Counted from the stretch's first letter, positions 27,426-37,606 are shown. The stretch: 64,000 bases of DNA from Xanthobacteraceae bacterium (GCA_031291445.1 JARLJA010000098.1:51963-115962), one strand, 5' to 3'. Translations and numbers: made by a program. The notes: generated by a model from the sequence alone, not told the origin.

Positions 27426-29102
27426 TTACCTGAATTCCTTGAGTTTCTTCGCCGCCGTGCCATACGGCCCGAGTTGGTAGACAGCCGCGCCCGCGGGCGA
27501 GAACGTGAACGGCGTAAACGGCTCGGCGATGAACTTGTCCAGATCGGCGAGCGGGGCGGCGCCGGTGGAGACGTGCGGATTGAATTTCTCGCCCGCGCCG
27601 ATTTGCACGAAGGTCGACACGTAGCCGATCATCATCGCGTCGATCGCCGGACTTTCGTGCCTGGCGGTGAACGCCTCGATTGGGCCGGTCGGGGTCGTGA
27701 ATGGCGCGGCGGCGGCAATGATGTCCGCCTGCAGCTTGAGCAGTTCGGCGGTCGGCCTGGCGACAATGCCCGCGACGCCGACCTGCCCGGCCGGAAGGTA
27801 GTAGCGCTTGGTCGCCTCCAGTCTCATGGCGTTCACATTGGCACTCGCGAGCACCTTGCCCACCGCGGCATAGACCTTGCCGAGGTCCGCGGTGCGGACG
27901 AAGCACTGCAGCATCGTGATGTGCGGACGGTGGCTCGCATCGAGGGCGAAGCCCTTTGGGAAGATCTTGAGCAGGCTCGCGTTGTCGGCGGCGGAATGCC
28001 GGAGCATCGTCGCGTCCGGCTGGAGCAGAACGTCGATGGCCGTGACCGTGTTCTGCACGACTGGGAACACCTGTTTCCAGTCGTCCTTCATGCTCACGAC
28101 GGTCCAGCCGTTCTTCTTCGCAAGTTCGTCGAGCTCGGAGGTGAAAGAACCGTATTTGACGTCCGGCAATCCGCGCGCGGGGCCGTAGGCGAATTCCCGC
28201 GATGCGTCGTCGTGCAGCACGAGCAGCCCAAGCCGCGCCCCGCCGCTGCCCTGCGCGTATTCGAGCATCTGCTGGTCGCCGACGGAGTTGCCGAACGCGG
28301 CAATGGGCCGGCGGCCGATATGCTGGTTGATGCCGACTGGCTTGTCGGCCTTGTCATCGTTGAAATTCAGTGCGGCCAGACGCACCAACGCGGCCTTGCC
28401 GTCGCGCAATTCGAACTTCGTCTTCACGCTGCTGCCGATGACCTGCTCGGGCGGGATGCCATATGCCTTTTCGGTCCACGGGCGCATGAATTCGATGCCG
28501 CCGCCGGAGACGATGAAATTCTTGAAGCCGTTCGCCCGCAGATAGGCGAGCAACTCGAGCATCGGCTGATAGGTCATGTCGAGGAAGCGCCTGCCGGTCT
28601 GCGGATGCCTCGCGGTGGCGATCCAGTCCGCCACCATCTGCGCAAACTCATCCGTGGTCATGCCGGTGTGCGTGGCCATGAAAAGTTCCATGAGGCCGTG
28701 GTCGCCCCCTTCCAGCGCCGCCTTCACATCGCCCTTCAGCAGCGATGCAAACGGCTCCTGGTCTTTCCACTCCGGATGCTGCGGCGCCAGCGCCTTCACG
28801 CGGTCCGCCACGAAATAGAACTGAACGGGCGCCGGCTGCTCGCTCCAGAGCGTGCCGTCGTTGTCGAAGGTTGCGATCCGCTCGGGGATCGGCACGAAGT
28901 CCGGCGAGCCGGGGGTCGTGACCTTCCCGACAAAGCTGATGATGGCTCGCTTCGCCGGCCCGTCATGCCACGACGGCAAGGGATCGGCCGCGCGCGCAGG
29001 TGCCGTGCAGAGAAGCAACCCGCCGAGGAGCGCGACGGCCACGGGCAACAGCCTGAGCGCGGCCCTTGGCAAAGACAGCCCTGCGGTTCGCATCAAACGC
29101 AT
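27426..29102 (-). CDS. Secreted HAD-family phosphatase fused to a 2H phosphoesterase-like domain
   Basis: Signal peptide; HAD motif ATFDNDGTLWSEQP; C-terminal half has two HxT/S motifs (PHITMLQCF and NPHVSTG). Confidence 0.75.
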   Translation of the reverse strand: MRLMRTAGLSLPRAALRLLPVAVALLGGLLLCTAPARAADPLPSWHDGPAKRAIISFVGKVTTPGSPDFVPIPERIATFDNDGTLWSEQPAPVQFYFVADRVKALAPQHPEWKDQEPFASLLKGDVKAALEGGDHGLMELFMATHTGMTTDEFAQMVADWIATARHPQTGRRFLDMTYQPMLELLAYLRANGFKNFIVSGGGIEFMRPWTEKAYGIPPEQVIGSSVKTKFELRDGKAALVRLAALNFNDDKADKPVGINQHIGRRPIAAFGNSVGDQQMLEYAQGSGGARLGLLVLHDDASREFAYGPARGLPDVKYGSFTSELDELAKKNGWTVVSMKDDWKQVFPVVQNTVTAIDVLLQPDATMLRHSAADNASLLKIFPKGFALDASHRPHITMLQCFVRTADLGKVYAAVGKVLASANVNAMRLEATKRYYLPAGQVGVAGIVARPTAELLKLQADIIAAAAPFTTPTGPIEAFTARHESPAIDAMMIGYVSTFVQIGAGEKFNPHVSTGAAPLADLDKFIAEPFTPFTFSPAGAAVYQLGPYGTAAKKLKEFR

Positions 29103-29215
29103 GGTAGATCTCCGATGACGGTTGGAGCACGGGGCGAGACCAATGCTCCGTGCATTGCCCGGGCACTCGCAGCCCGTGCGGTCTCAAGCGCAGCGTGTCG
29201 GTGTAGAAGAATGAC

Positions 29216-29239
29216 GGCCGCATCCCGTGGGATGCGGCC
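29216..29239. terminator. Strong hairpin downstream of sulfatase 1 (possible terminator, no clear T-tract)
   Basis: GGCCGCATCCC-GT-GGGATGCGGCC. Confidence 0.45.
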
Positions 29240-29260
29240 ACCCTGTCGCGGGCAACGCGC

Positions 29261-30866
29261 TCAGTCTTTTGCGGGACCATCGCTTAGCTTGGCGAGAACC
29301 TCGTCCAGGTTGAAGCTCGCCGCTTTCTGCCGCTGCGGGTATTCCTTAAACGTCGTCAGGAAGCCACCCACGTAGCCTTGGGCGGGGACGAACAGATAGG
29401 CATGATCAATCAGCCAGTCGTAGTAGGTATTGGAGGTGACGTCCGCACGCTCATAGGGGTCGGTGCGAAGGTTAAAGATCTTCGGCAGTCGCAGGGTGAC
29501 GAACGGCTCCGACCAGACCCGCATCGTTCCCGGAGCGCGCTGTTCCATGAACACGAACTTCCAGTTGTCGTAGCGCAGGCCTGTCAATTGCTGGTCGTCG
29601 TTGATGTAGAAGAACGACTCGCGCGGACTCTTCGGTGCCTGCCCGGTCAGATAGGGCACGAGGCTGTCACCGTCGAGATTGACCTTGTAGGTCATGTCGC
29701 CAACCTTGTAGCCCTTGAGCAGCTTTTCCTTGACCTCGGTGTCGCCTGCCACCGCGAGCAGCGTCGGCAGCATGTCCAGATGGGCTACGATGTCGTTGGA
29801 CACCGTTCCGGGCTTAATCTTGCCCGGCCAGCGGAACATCGCGGGCACGCGGTAGGCGCCTTCCCAGTTCGAATTCTTCTCGTTGCGGAACGGCGTCATA
29901 GCGCCGTCCGGCCACGAATTCATGTGGGGGCCGTTGTCGGTGCCGTACATGACGAAGGTATTGTCGGCGATTTTCAGATCGTCCAGCACCTTGAGAACCG
30001 TGCCGACGTTCTTGTCATGGTCGATCATGGCGTCGTGATAGGGGCTCTGCCAGCGCCCCGACTGGCCGATGCTCTCCGGCTTGGTATGGGTGCGGAAATG
30101 CATGTGGGTGAAGTTCACCCAGACGAACGCCGGCTTGCCCGCTGCATTCTGCCGTTTGATGAAATCCACCGCGCGGTCGGCGATGTCGTCGTCGGTCGTT
30201 TCCATTCGCTTTTTGGTCAGTGGCCCCGTATCGATGCAGACCTGTTTGCCGACCTTGCCGAAACGCGGGTCGACGGTCGGATCGTCCTTGTCCGAAGCCT
30301 TGCAGTCCATCACCCCGCGCGGTCCGAACTTGGCGTGGAACGCGGGATCCTTCGGATAGTCCGGCAGCTCCGGCTCTTCCTCGGCGTTCAGGTGATAGAG
30401 GTTGCCATAGAATTCGTCGAAGCCGTGCACCGTCGGCAGGAATTCGTTGCGATCACCCAGGTGGTTCTTGCCGAACTGACCGGTCGCATAGCCGAGTGGT
30501 TTGAGCAGTTCGGCAATCGTCGGATCTTCCTTCTGGAGTCGCGGCACCCGGGAGACCTACCTTGGTCATGCCGGTCCGTAGACCGGATTGACCGGTGATG
30601 AACGAGGCTCGCCCGGCCGTGCAGCTCTGCTCGGCGTAGTAGTCGGTGAACATCGCGCCTTCGCTGGCGACACGATCGATATTTGGGGTCTGATAGCCCA
30701 TCAGCCCGCGCGAATAGGCGCTGACGTTGGATTGCCCGATGTCGTCACCCCAGATGATGACGATATTGGGCTTCTTTGGCTGCTGGGCCGCTGCCGGGCT
30801 GCATATCGCCGTCGCGGCCGCGAGCGCTCCCGTGGCTGCCATCAATAAAGCGCGTGACAACATCAT
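29261..30866 (-). pseudogene. Arylsulfatase 1, frameshifted by a 5-nt deletion near 30545
   Basis: N-part ([13 protein letters not shown]...[77 protein letters not shown]) and C-part ([33 protein letters not shown]...) are in different frames; both collinear with the intact paralogue at 34162..35784. Confidence 0.85.
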
Positions 30867-30900
30867 GATGGTCTTCTCCATTTCACATCTGTGGCTTGTC

Positions 30901-30917
30901 TCGCAAGAACCGCGCCA
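30901..30917 (-). promoter_or_regulatory. Putative sigma54 promoter for sulfatase 1
   Basis: Minus strand TGGCGCGGTTCTTGCGA: GG-N10-GC, good match to TGGCAC-N5-TTGC. Confidence 0.7.
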
Positions 30918-31016
30918 GCGGCCCGGGACTCCCGCCGCCATAAGAATCGTCCGCGATGTCAGCTGGTTTGTCCGAAGTCCGCGCCACCGCGATGGCGAAC
31001 TCTGGAATTTGCAGTA

Positions 31017-31030
31017 TCCGAAATATCGGA
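31017..31030. promoter_or_regulatory. Palindromic UAS-like site TCCGAAATATCGGA
   Basis: Identical to the site at 33835-33848; about 100 bp upstream of the -24 element at 30915-30916. Confidence 0.7.
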
Positions 31031-31032
31031 GA

Positions 31033-32640
31033 TTACTCCTTTTGCGTAATCCCGAGCTTCTTGATGCGCGAGTCCAGCGTGGTGGGCTTGATATCGAGTT
31101 CCCTCGCCGCGCCGTTGGGCCCACGAATCCGCCAGTTGCATCGCTCGAGCACGCGCAGGATGTGGGCACGCTCGGCCTGGACCAGCGTGCCGTCCGACGG
31201 TCTGACGGCCTGCAACTGGACCGGCTTGTGGGCGAGCTTGACCTGCAATACCGGGCCGCTGGCGAGAATCATCGCGCGTTCGATCACGTTGCGAAGTTCG
31301 CGGATATTGCCCGGCCAGGAATAGTCCGTCAGCGTGGCCATGGAGTCGACCGCGATCTTCTCGATCCGCTTGCCCATCGAAACGCTGAATTCCTTGACGA
31401 AGGTCCACGCCAGAAGCGGAATGTCCTCGCAGCGTTCACGCAGCGGCGGCACCTCGATCGGGAACACGTCCAGCCGATAGAACAGGTCCTCCCGGAACCT
31501 GCCCTCGACGACCGCCTGCGCGAGATTCCTGTTGGTCGCCGCGATGACGCGCAAATCGACCTTGATCACCCGCGAGCCGCCCAGGCGCTCGAACTCGCCC
31601 TCCTGCAGCACGCGCAGCAGCTTCGGCTGAAGTTCGAGCGGCAGCTCGCCGATCTCGTCGAGGAAGATGGTCGAACCGTCGGCAATTTCGAAGCGGCCGG
31701 CTTGCCGGGCGTTCGCGCCGGTAAAGGCGCCCTTTTCGCGACCGAACAGTTCGGACTCGATCAAGGCCGCGGGCAACGCCGCGCAATTGACCTTGATCAT
31801 CGGACGAGCTTTCCTGGCGCTTGCATCGTGAATACACTGGGCCACGACCTCCTTGCCGCTGCCGGTTTCGCCAAGCAGCAGAACCGTGGCGTTGGTGTGC
31901 GAGACCTGGGCGACCTCCTCGATCACGGCCTGGAAACGCGGCGAATGGCTCGTCAATCCCGGCGAAGGTCTGCCACGGACCACCTGTCGCAGATAGGCAT
32001 TCTCGTGCTCGAGGCGGTCCTTGAGACTCTTGACCTCGGCCAGCGCGGCCTTGAGCTGCTGGTCGGACCGAGTGCGTACGTGTGCCTGCGCGATGATTTC
32101 GCCCATCAGCCTGGCTCGATCGATCATCGCGGCTGGCCAGCGCCGGGTTTCCCGGAAAGCTTCCAGGCAGATCAGCCCGTATGGACGTCCGTCGATACGA
32201 AGCGGAATGCTCGCGTGGGAACGAAGACCAAAGCGTAGCGCATGCGCGGCTTCGGGGGCGGCCTCGGGCGGAAGGTCGTCGAACGATTGACGCAGGATCA
32301 TCTCGCCCGCGATCATCTTGCTATAGTACCAGGGAAAACTTGGGGACAGCTTTCCGAGCCGCACCGGCGGGATACCCTCCACTGCGTTCGAGGACAGCAC
32401 GCCGATGGAGCCATCTTCCCAGAATTCGCAAAAGGAGCCCCGGTCGAACCCGAGGAATTCCCGAATTTTCAGCAACGCATTCTGGAGTCTGCTCTCGAAC
32501 TCCTCGCCCGGGAAGTTCGCGAATTGCGACGACAGTTCGACAAGCAGGCGCTCGAAAGCGATGCGCTCGTCGACCGGCACTTCTGATCCGGCGCTTGATT
32601 TCGCCGGCTTGTTGAAGGGAATGGCGTCCGCCATGTGCAC
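31033..32640 (-). CDS. Sigma54-dependent activator: GAF + AAA+ + Fis-type HTH
   Basis: Walker A GETGSGKE, sigma54-contact loop [49 protein letters not shown]-terminal [25 protein letters not shown]. Confidence 0.93.
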   Translation of the reverse strand: MHMADAIPFNKPAKSSAGSEVPVDERIAFERLLVELSSQFANFPGEEFESRLQNALLKIREFLGFDRGSFCEFWEDGSIGVLSSNAVEGIPPVRLGKLSPSFPWYYSKMIAGEMILRQSFDDLPPEAAPEAAHALRFGLRSHASIPLRIDGRPYGLICLEAFRETRRWPAAMIDRARLMGEIIAQAHVRTRSDQQLKAALAEVKSLKDRLEHENAYLRQVVRGRPSPGLTSHSPRFQAVIEEVAQVSHTNATVLLLGETGSGKEVVAQCIHDASARKARPMIKVNCAALPAALIESELFGREKGAFTGANARQAGRFEIADGSTIFLDEIGELPLELQPKLLRVLQEGEFERLGGSRVIKVDLRVIAATNRNLAQAVVEGRFREDLFYRLDVFPIEVPPLRERCEDIPLLAWTFVKEFSVSMGKRIEKIAVDSMATLTDYSWPGNIRELRNVIERAMILASGPVLQVKLAHKPVQLQAVRPSDGTLVQAERAHILRVLERCNWRIRGPNGAARELDIKPTTLDSRIKKLGITQKE

Positions 32641-32701
32641 TGCACTGTCGACATGAATGCGACGAAGCCCGAGATAGGCGTCGTCGCCGTTTATCTGTCA
32701 A

Positions 32702-33293
32702 CTATAATTCCAACCGATCGCGCTGAACAGCTTGACGCAGATCAAGCAGATGCATGGCCCGGCGATGAACACGAATGCCGGTATCCCGCGGCAGGCTAGC
32801 CGCTGTAAGCAACGTCGACGGACATGCCCTACATCCAGGTGAGGCCGCGTGCCCGCATGGGGTCTGTTCAGCAGCCATCGCCTCGACCTTCTGGATAGCT
32901 TCCGCGCATTCCTTCGAGGCGGTCGATCGGTTGGCCACCAGGCACGCGGCGATCCGGCCCTTGCCCGGCTGGAGTGTCCCGCAAACGCCGGCGATCTCGG
33001 TCTTGCAGGCCATGACCCCGTCCTTGCTTGCCGTCGAAATAGACGTCGGCGTAGCCGCCGTGCCGGGTGACATGGATGTTGTTCGGACGATCAAGCAGCA
33101 CCTGGCCCGAACTCGAGAACTGCAGATTCTGCAGCTGCGGCGTGATGACCTCGGTATCCGATTCGAACAGCAGCGCGATCGACTGCTGCGCATCGACGTA
33201 GTCCGACATCTTCTTGAGGATGGCCATTGCATCGTCGCTGCTATCCGCACGCGCTGGCAGAAACGGAATCGTCGCCAGCCCAGCGGCAAGCAT
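32702..33293 (-). pseudogene. Chimeric remnant: DUF2092-like N-part joined out of frame to a Cys-rich-repeat protein part
   Basis: Frame 1: DDAMAILKKMSDYVDAQQSIALLFESDTEVITPQLQNLQFSSSGQVLLDRPNNIHVTRHGGYADVYFDGK; frame 2 from about 33030: MACKTEIAGVCGTLQPGKGRIAACLVANRSTASKECAEAIQKVEAMAAE. Confidence 0.6.
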
Positions 33294-33368
33294 CGTCAGG
33301 ATCGTCTTGCAGCGTCGCCGCCATCCGGTTCGACTTGATTCGATCGCTTCACGCCGTGCCTGTTGGAG

Positions 33369-33698
33369 CTAACTGCCGGCGCTGCGGTGAAGGGCTAGCA
33401 CGTCGACCCCCTCCTCGCGTTCCACCGTATCGACGCGGACCACCGGTGCCTCGCTGGAAAGCTCGATCGCCCCTACCAGGGCGCTGAGCTTTGCGGAATC
33501 GAGATTTCGGTCGAACTGGTCCCTCGTCTCCCACTCCTCGATCAGCAGAACGGACTTTCGCCGGTCGAGGTCCGAGAAAAGACGGGCGGAAAGACAGCCC
33601 GGCGAAACGCGTGTCGGCTCAAGAACCGATACCAGCGCACGCAGCAGCGCTGTCCGCACCTGGTCCGGCGCCACGATCTCCAGCGAAAACACGATCAA
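33369..33698 (-). CDS. Antibiotic biosynthesis monooxygenase (ABM)/quinol monooxygenase-like small protein
   Basis: FSLEIVAPDQVRTALLRALVSVLEPTRVSPGCLSARLFSDLDRRKSVLLIEEWETRDQFDRNLDS; TTG start at 33698 with AAGGA upstream (GTG 33692 also possible). Confidence 0.75.
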   Translation of the reverse strand: MIVFSLEIVAPDQVRTALLRALVSVLEPTRVSPGCLSARLFSDLDRRKSVLLIEEWETRDQFDRNLDSAKLSALVGAIELSSEAPVVRVDTVEREEGVDVLALHRSAGS

Positions 33699-33730
33699 GG
33701 CAGAGTCCTTCAGTGGTCGTGCAGTCGGCG

Positions 33731-33748
33731 TCGCAAGAAGCGCGCCAA
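33731..33748 (-). promoter_or_regulatory. Putative sigma54 promoter for the ABM-like gene
   Basis: Minus strand TTGGCGCGCTTCTTGCGA: GG-N10-GC; about 35 nt upstream of the TTG start. Confidence 0.68.
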
Positions 33749-33834
33749 TCGCGAATGCGCACGGACAAAGTAGAAAACTCGTATGAAACCATCGGAGTAT
33801 CGAACCCGTTCCGAAGCCGCATCGGCGGCCGGAC

Positions 33835-33867
33835 TCCGAAATATCGGACTTTGTCCGAAATGTCGGA
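33835..33867. promoter_or_regulatory. Tandem UAS pair (TCCGAAATATCGGA, TCCGAAATGTCGGA)
   Basis: Two 14-bp palindromes starting 33835 and 33854, 19 bp apart. Confidence 0.75.
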
Positions 33868-33964
33868 GCCGGTCGGGAATTCATTGGCGAGGTCTGCCTG
33901 GCGCCACCGACAATGGCAGCGAGTTACGGTTGCCGGCCGCGAGCGATGGGCCGCAATTGTAATC

Positions 33965-33997
33965 TCCGATATTTCGGAGCATCTCCGAAATGTCGGA
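33965..33997. promoter_or_regulatory. Tandem UAS pair (TCCGATATTTCGGA, TCCGAAATGTCGGA)
   Basis: Starts 33965 and 33984, again 19 bp apart; about 100 bp upstream of the sigma54 promoter at 34095. Confidence 0.75.
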
Positions 33998-34094
33998 TAC
34001 GAAAACGTCGGCGCTCACCATCGCGGTCGTTCATCGTTCCGGTAACCGCTGATTTCACAAGGCGTTTTCATTCGATGGCGCGATTCCGACCGGC

Positions 34095-34110
34095 TGGCCT
34101 GTTTCTTGCG
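34095..34110 (+). promoter_or_regulatory. Putative sigma54 promoter for sulfatase 2
   Basis: TGGCCTGTTTCTTGCG: GG 34096-34097, N10, GC 34108-34109. Confidence 0.7.
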
Positions 34111-34161
34111 ACGCCAGCGCCAAGTTGACGTGGCGCACCGCGAACACAGGAGGAGCGGCCG

Positions 34162-35784
34162 ATGAAGCATGCGATACGAAAAACGACAAAAAATATGGTC
34201 CTTGGAGGGATTGCGGCGGTCGCTGCAGTTGTTCTCGCTGGCGCTCCGGCGAGCGCCCAGCAGTCAAAAAAGCCGAACATCCTGATCATCTGGGGCGACG
34301 ACATCGGCCAATTCAACCTCAGCGCCTACAATATGGGGATGATGGGCTACAACACGCCGAATATCGACAGCATCGCTCAACAGGGCGCGATCTTCACCGA
34401 TTGGTATGGTCAGCAGAGCTGCACCGCCGGACGCGCGGCGTTCATCACCGGGCAGTCGCCGATTCGGACCGGCCTCACCAAGGTCGGCCTGCCGGGCGCA
34501 CCCGAGGGCATCAAGAAGGAAGATCCCACGCTCGCCGAGCTGCTCAAGCCGCTGGGCTACGCCACCGGCCAGTTTGGCAAGAACCATCTGGGCGACCGCA
34601 ACGACATGCTGCCCACCGTTCACGGGTTTGATGAGTGGATGGGCAATCTCTATCACCTCAATGCCGAGGAGGAGCCGGAGAACGTCGACTACCCGAAGGA
34701 TCCGGCGTTCAAGGCGAAATTCGGCCCACGCGGCGTATTGCACTGCTTCGCCACCGACAAGGACGACCCGACCGACGATCCTCGTTTCGGCAAGATGGGC
34801 AAGCAGAAGTGCGATGACACCGGCCCGTTGACCAAAAAGCGCATGGAGACGGTCGACGAGGAGGTGACAGCGGGGGCGATCAACTTCATGGACAAGGCGG
34901 TGAAGGAGCAGAAACCGTTCTTCGTCTGGTGGAACTCGTCTCGCATGCACGTCTTTACGCACCTCAAGAAGGAAAGCGAAGGCAAGACCGGCCTGGGCAT
35001 CTTCGCCGACGGCATGGTCGAGCATGATGGCCAGGTCGGTCAATTGCTGGCCGAGCTCAAGGCGCTGGGCGTCGATAACAACACCATCGTCATGTATTCC
35101 AGCGACAATGGTGCCGAGTCACTGACCTGGCCTGACGGCGGCACGACGATGTTCCGCAGCGAGAAGAACACGCCATGGGAGGGCGGCTTCCGCGTTCCCA
35201 CGATGATCCGCTGGCCCGGCGTCATCAAGCCCGCCACGGTCATCAACGATTTGGGCGCCCACGAGGACATGCTTCCGACTTTGCTCGCGGCGGCCGGCGA
35301 CACCACGGTCACCGAAGACCTGCTGAAGGGCCGGAAGATCGGCGACATGACCTACAAGGTCCACCTCGACGGCTATAACCTGCTGCCTTTCTTCAAGGGC
35401 GACGTGAAGGAAACACCACGCCAGGCGTTCATCTACTGGACCGACGATGGCAGCGTCGCCGCCCTGCGCTACCGCAACTACAAAGTATTGTTTCTGAAGC
35501 AGAATGCCGTCGGTCTTCGGGCCTGGCAGCATCCCTTCGAGGAACTGCGCGCGCCGCTTCTGACCAATCTGCGCATGGATCCGTTCGAGCGCGCGGAAGA
35601 AGAGAACGCGATGGACTATCAACGATGGTACATCGAGCACATGTACGCGTTTGCGCCCTCGGCGGCATATGTCGCCGGCTGGCTGCAAAGCTTCCGGGAG
35701 TTTCCACCGCGCATGAAGCCCGGCAGCTTCAGCCTCGACCGAGTGATGGAAGCAGTGACGGCACCCGCCAAAGGAAGCAATTAG
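34162..35784 (+). CDS. Arylsulfatase 2 (formylglycine-type, secreted)
   Basis: Signal peptide; [25 protein letters not shown] (CxAxR FGly-type motif); RBS AGGAGG upstream of ATG. Confidence 0.93.
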   Translation: MKHAIRKTTKNMVLGGIAAVAAVVLAGAPASAQQSKKPNILIIWGDDIGQFNLSAYNMGMMGYNTPNIDSIAQQGAIFTDWYGQQSCTAGRAAFITGQSPIRTGLTKVGLPGAPEGIKKEDPTLAELLKPLGYATGQFGKNHLGDRNDMLPTVHGFDEWMGNLYHLNAEEEPENVDYPKDPAFKAKFGPRGVLHCFATDKDDPTDDPRFGKMGKQKCDDTGPLTKKRMETVDEEVTAGAINFMDKAVKEQKPFFVWWNSSRMHVFTHLKKESEGKTGLGIFADGMVEHDGQVGQLLAELKALGVDNNTIVMYSSDNGAESLTWPDGGTTMFRSEKNTPWEGGFRVPTMIRWPGVIKPATVINDLGAHEDMLPTLLAAAGDTTVTEDLLKGRKIGDMTYKVHLDGYNLLPFFKGDVKETPRQAFIYWTDDGSVAALRYRNYKVLFLKQNAVGLRAWQHPFEELRAPLLTNLRMDPFERAEEENAMDYQRWYIEHMYAFAPSAAYVAGWLQSFREFPPRMKPGSFSLDRVMEAVTAPAKGSN

Positions 35785-35872
35785 GGACCTGCCGGGCCGC
35801 GTCTGTCCCCGGACAGGCGCGGCCCGAGACGCCGAGGTTCGCAAGGTTCGACCCACTGGCCATGATGCTCGC

Positions 35873-37606
35873 ATGATCCGGCTCTCCATCCAGCGAAAGA
35901 TCATGGGCATCGCCGTGACGCTCGTCATCCTGATGGCGGTGACGGCGGTGCTCTCCATGGTCTCCGTGGTGCAGGTCAGCGACCGCCTCAACGCGCTCGC
36001 GCAAAGCTATATCCCGGCCTATGCGGACCTGGCGCGGGCGAATGTCCGCTCGCTGGAGCGGGCGCTTTTCATGCGCCGGATGCTGATCGAAAAGACCGCG
36101 TCGCCGTCGGGGAACAGCGAGAAATTCGCGGCGCTGCGCAAGGAGTTCGACGCCAAGGGCGCGGCGGCTGCGCGGGAGGGGCAAGCCGCCATCGAGCTGC
36201 TCAACGGCCTCGTCGAAAGCGGAACGACGTTCGGCGACGCCGCCGCGCTCGTTCGCCTCGAAACCCGCATCGAGACGCTTCTGAACGACAGCCGCCGCCA
36301 GCTCGGCGCCGAACAACAGCGTCTTTTCGCCGATCTCGACGCCGGCAACGCCACCGCGGTTGCCGACGACATCGCGCGGGTCGACGCGCTTCGCGACGAA
36401 GTCGATGAGAAGATGGACTCGGCTCGATCGAGCATGCTGGCACTGTTGCAGGCCGACGTCGCCACGACGGTGCGCAAGCAGCGCAACGCCATGCTGATCG
36501 CCGCGGCCCTGACGGTGCTCGCCGCCATCCTGGGCCTGGTGTTCTCGACCCTCGTCAGCGGCGGAATGACCCGCCCGGTCCGCCGCCTGCTCGAGGGCAC
36601 CCGTGCGGTCGAGGCGGGCAATCTCGACGGAACACTGGTGGCCACGACGCAGGACGAGATCGGCCAGCTCACCGCCGCCTTCAACCGCATGGTCGAACAG
36701 CTGCGCCTCAAGGAGCGCATCCGCGAGACGTTCGGCAAGTACATCGATCCGCGGATCGTCGAAGGGCTGATCGATCAGCCGGTGCTGGCGGCCGAGGGGC
36801 AGCGGCGCGTCATGACCGTGCTGTTCTGCGACGTCAGGGGATTTACCAGCGCCAGCGAGGGGATGACCCCGCAGGGACTGGTCAAGGTCATGAACCGGTA
36901 CTTCTCGGTGATGTCCGCGCCGATCCACGATCATGAGGGTGTGATCGATAAATACATCGGCGACTCCATCATGGCCTATTGGGGGGCACCTTTCGTGCAG
37001 GACAAGGACCAGGCCCGGCTCGCCAGCCTTGCCGCGCTGGAGATGCTGGACCGCGTCGCGCCGCTGCGCGCCGAGTTCCCTGAACTGCTGGGCGTGCGCA
37101 GCCTGCCGGTCGAATTCGACGTCCGCATCGGCATTGCCACCGGCGAAGCGCTGGTCGGCAGCATCGGGTCCGACCTGATGATGAGCTACACCGTGATGGG
37201 CGAAACCGTGAACCTGGCATCGCGCCTGGAAGGCGCCAACAAGTTCTATGGCGGCCACATCCTGGTGTCGGAGGCGACCGTCGCCGGCGCGGTCGACGCC
37301 ATCGAGGTGCGCGAGATCGACCGCGTAGCGCTGCTGGGCCAGGCTCAGCCGCAAGCCGTGTTCGAGATCATGGGGCGCAAGGGCGAACTGACCCCCGCCC
37401 AGGTCGAGCTCTGCGCCCGTTTCGCGGAAGGGCTTGCGGCCTACCGCGCGCGCCGGTGGGAGGACGCAAGGCGTGCATTTGCCGCGGCCCTCGATGCTGT
37501 GCCCGGCGACGGACCGTCAAAGACGTTCATCGAACGCCTCGAAGGCTTCGAGACGTCGCCGCCCGACGACAGCTGGGATGGCTCTTGGCACCTCGATAAG
37601 AAATAG
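35873..37606 (+). CDS. Membrane class III adenylate/guanylate cyclase with HAMP domain
   Basis: Two TM segments, HAMP (GGMTRPVRRLLEGTRAVEAGNLDG), cyclase domain VMTVLFCDVRGFTSASEG...YIGDSIMAYWGAPF...GIATGEALVGSIGSDLMMSYTVMGETVNLASRLEGANK. Confidence 0.92.
   Translation: MIRLSIQRKIMGIAVTLVILMAVTAVLSMVSVVQVSDRLNALAQSYIPAYADLARANVRSLERALFMRRMLIEKTASPSGNSEKFAALRKEFDAKGAAAAREGQAAIELLNGLVESGTTFGDAAALVRLETRIETLLNDSRRQLGAEQQRLFADLDAGNATAVADDIARVDALRDEVDEKMDSARSSMLALLQADVATTVRKQRNAMLIAAALTVLAAILGLVFSTLVSGGMTRPVRRLLEGTRAVEAGNLDGTLVATTQDEIGQLTAAFNRMVEQLRLKERIRETFGKYIDPRIVEGLIDQPVLAAEGQRRVMTVLFCDVRGFTSASEGMTPQGLVKVMNRYFSVMSAPIHDHEGVIDKYIGDSIMAYWGAPFVQDKDQARLASLAALEMLDRVAPLRAEFPELLGVRSLPVEFDVRIGIATGEALVGSIGSDLMMSYTVMGETVNLASRLEGANKFYGGHILVSEATVAGAVDAIEVREIDRVALLGQAQPQAVFEIMGRKGELTPAQVELCARFAEGLAAYRARRWEDARRAFAAALDAVPGDGPSKTFIERLEGFETSPPDDSWDGSWHLDKK

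Noticed and set aside
30453-30560. Programmed ribosomal frameshift in sulfatase 1
   Set aside because: Paralogue alignment shows a 5-nt deletion and there is no slippery heptamer; simple mutation is more economical.
33369-33884. ABM-like ORF starting at 33884
   Set aside because: The first ~60 codons read straight through the UAS palindromes and sigma54 promoter; TTG 33698 with AAGGA upstream is a better start.
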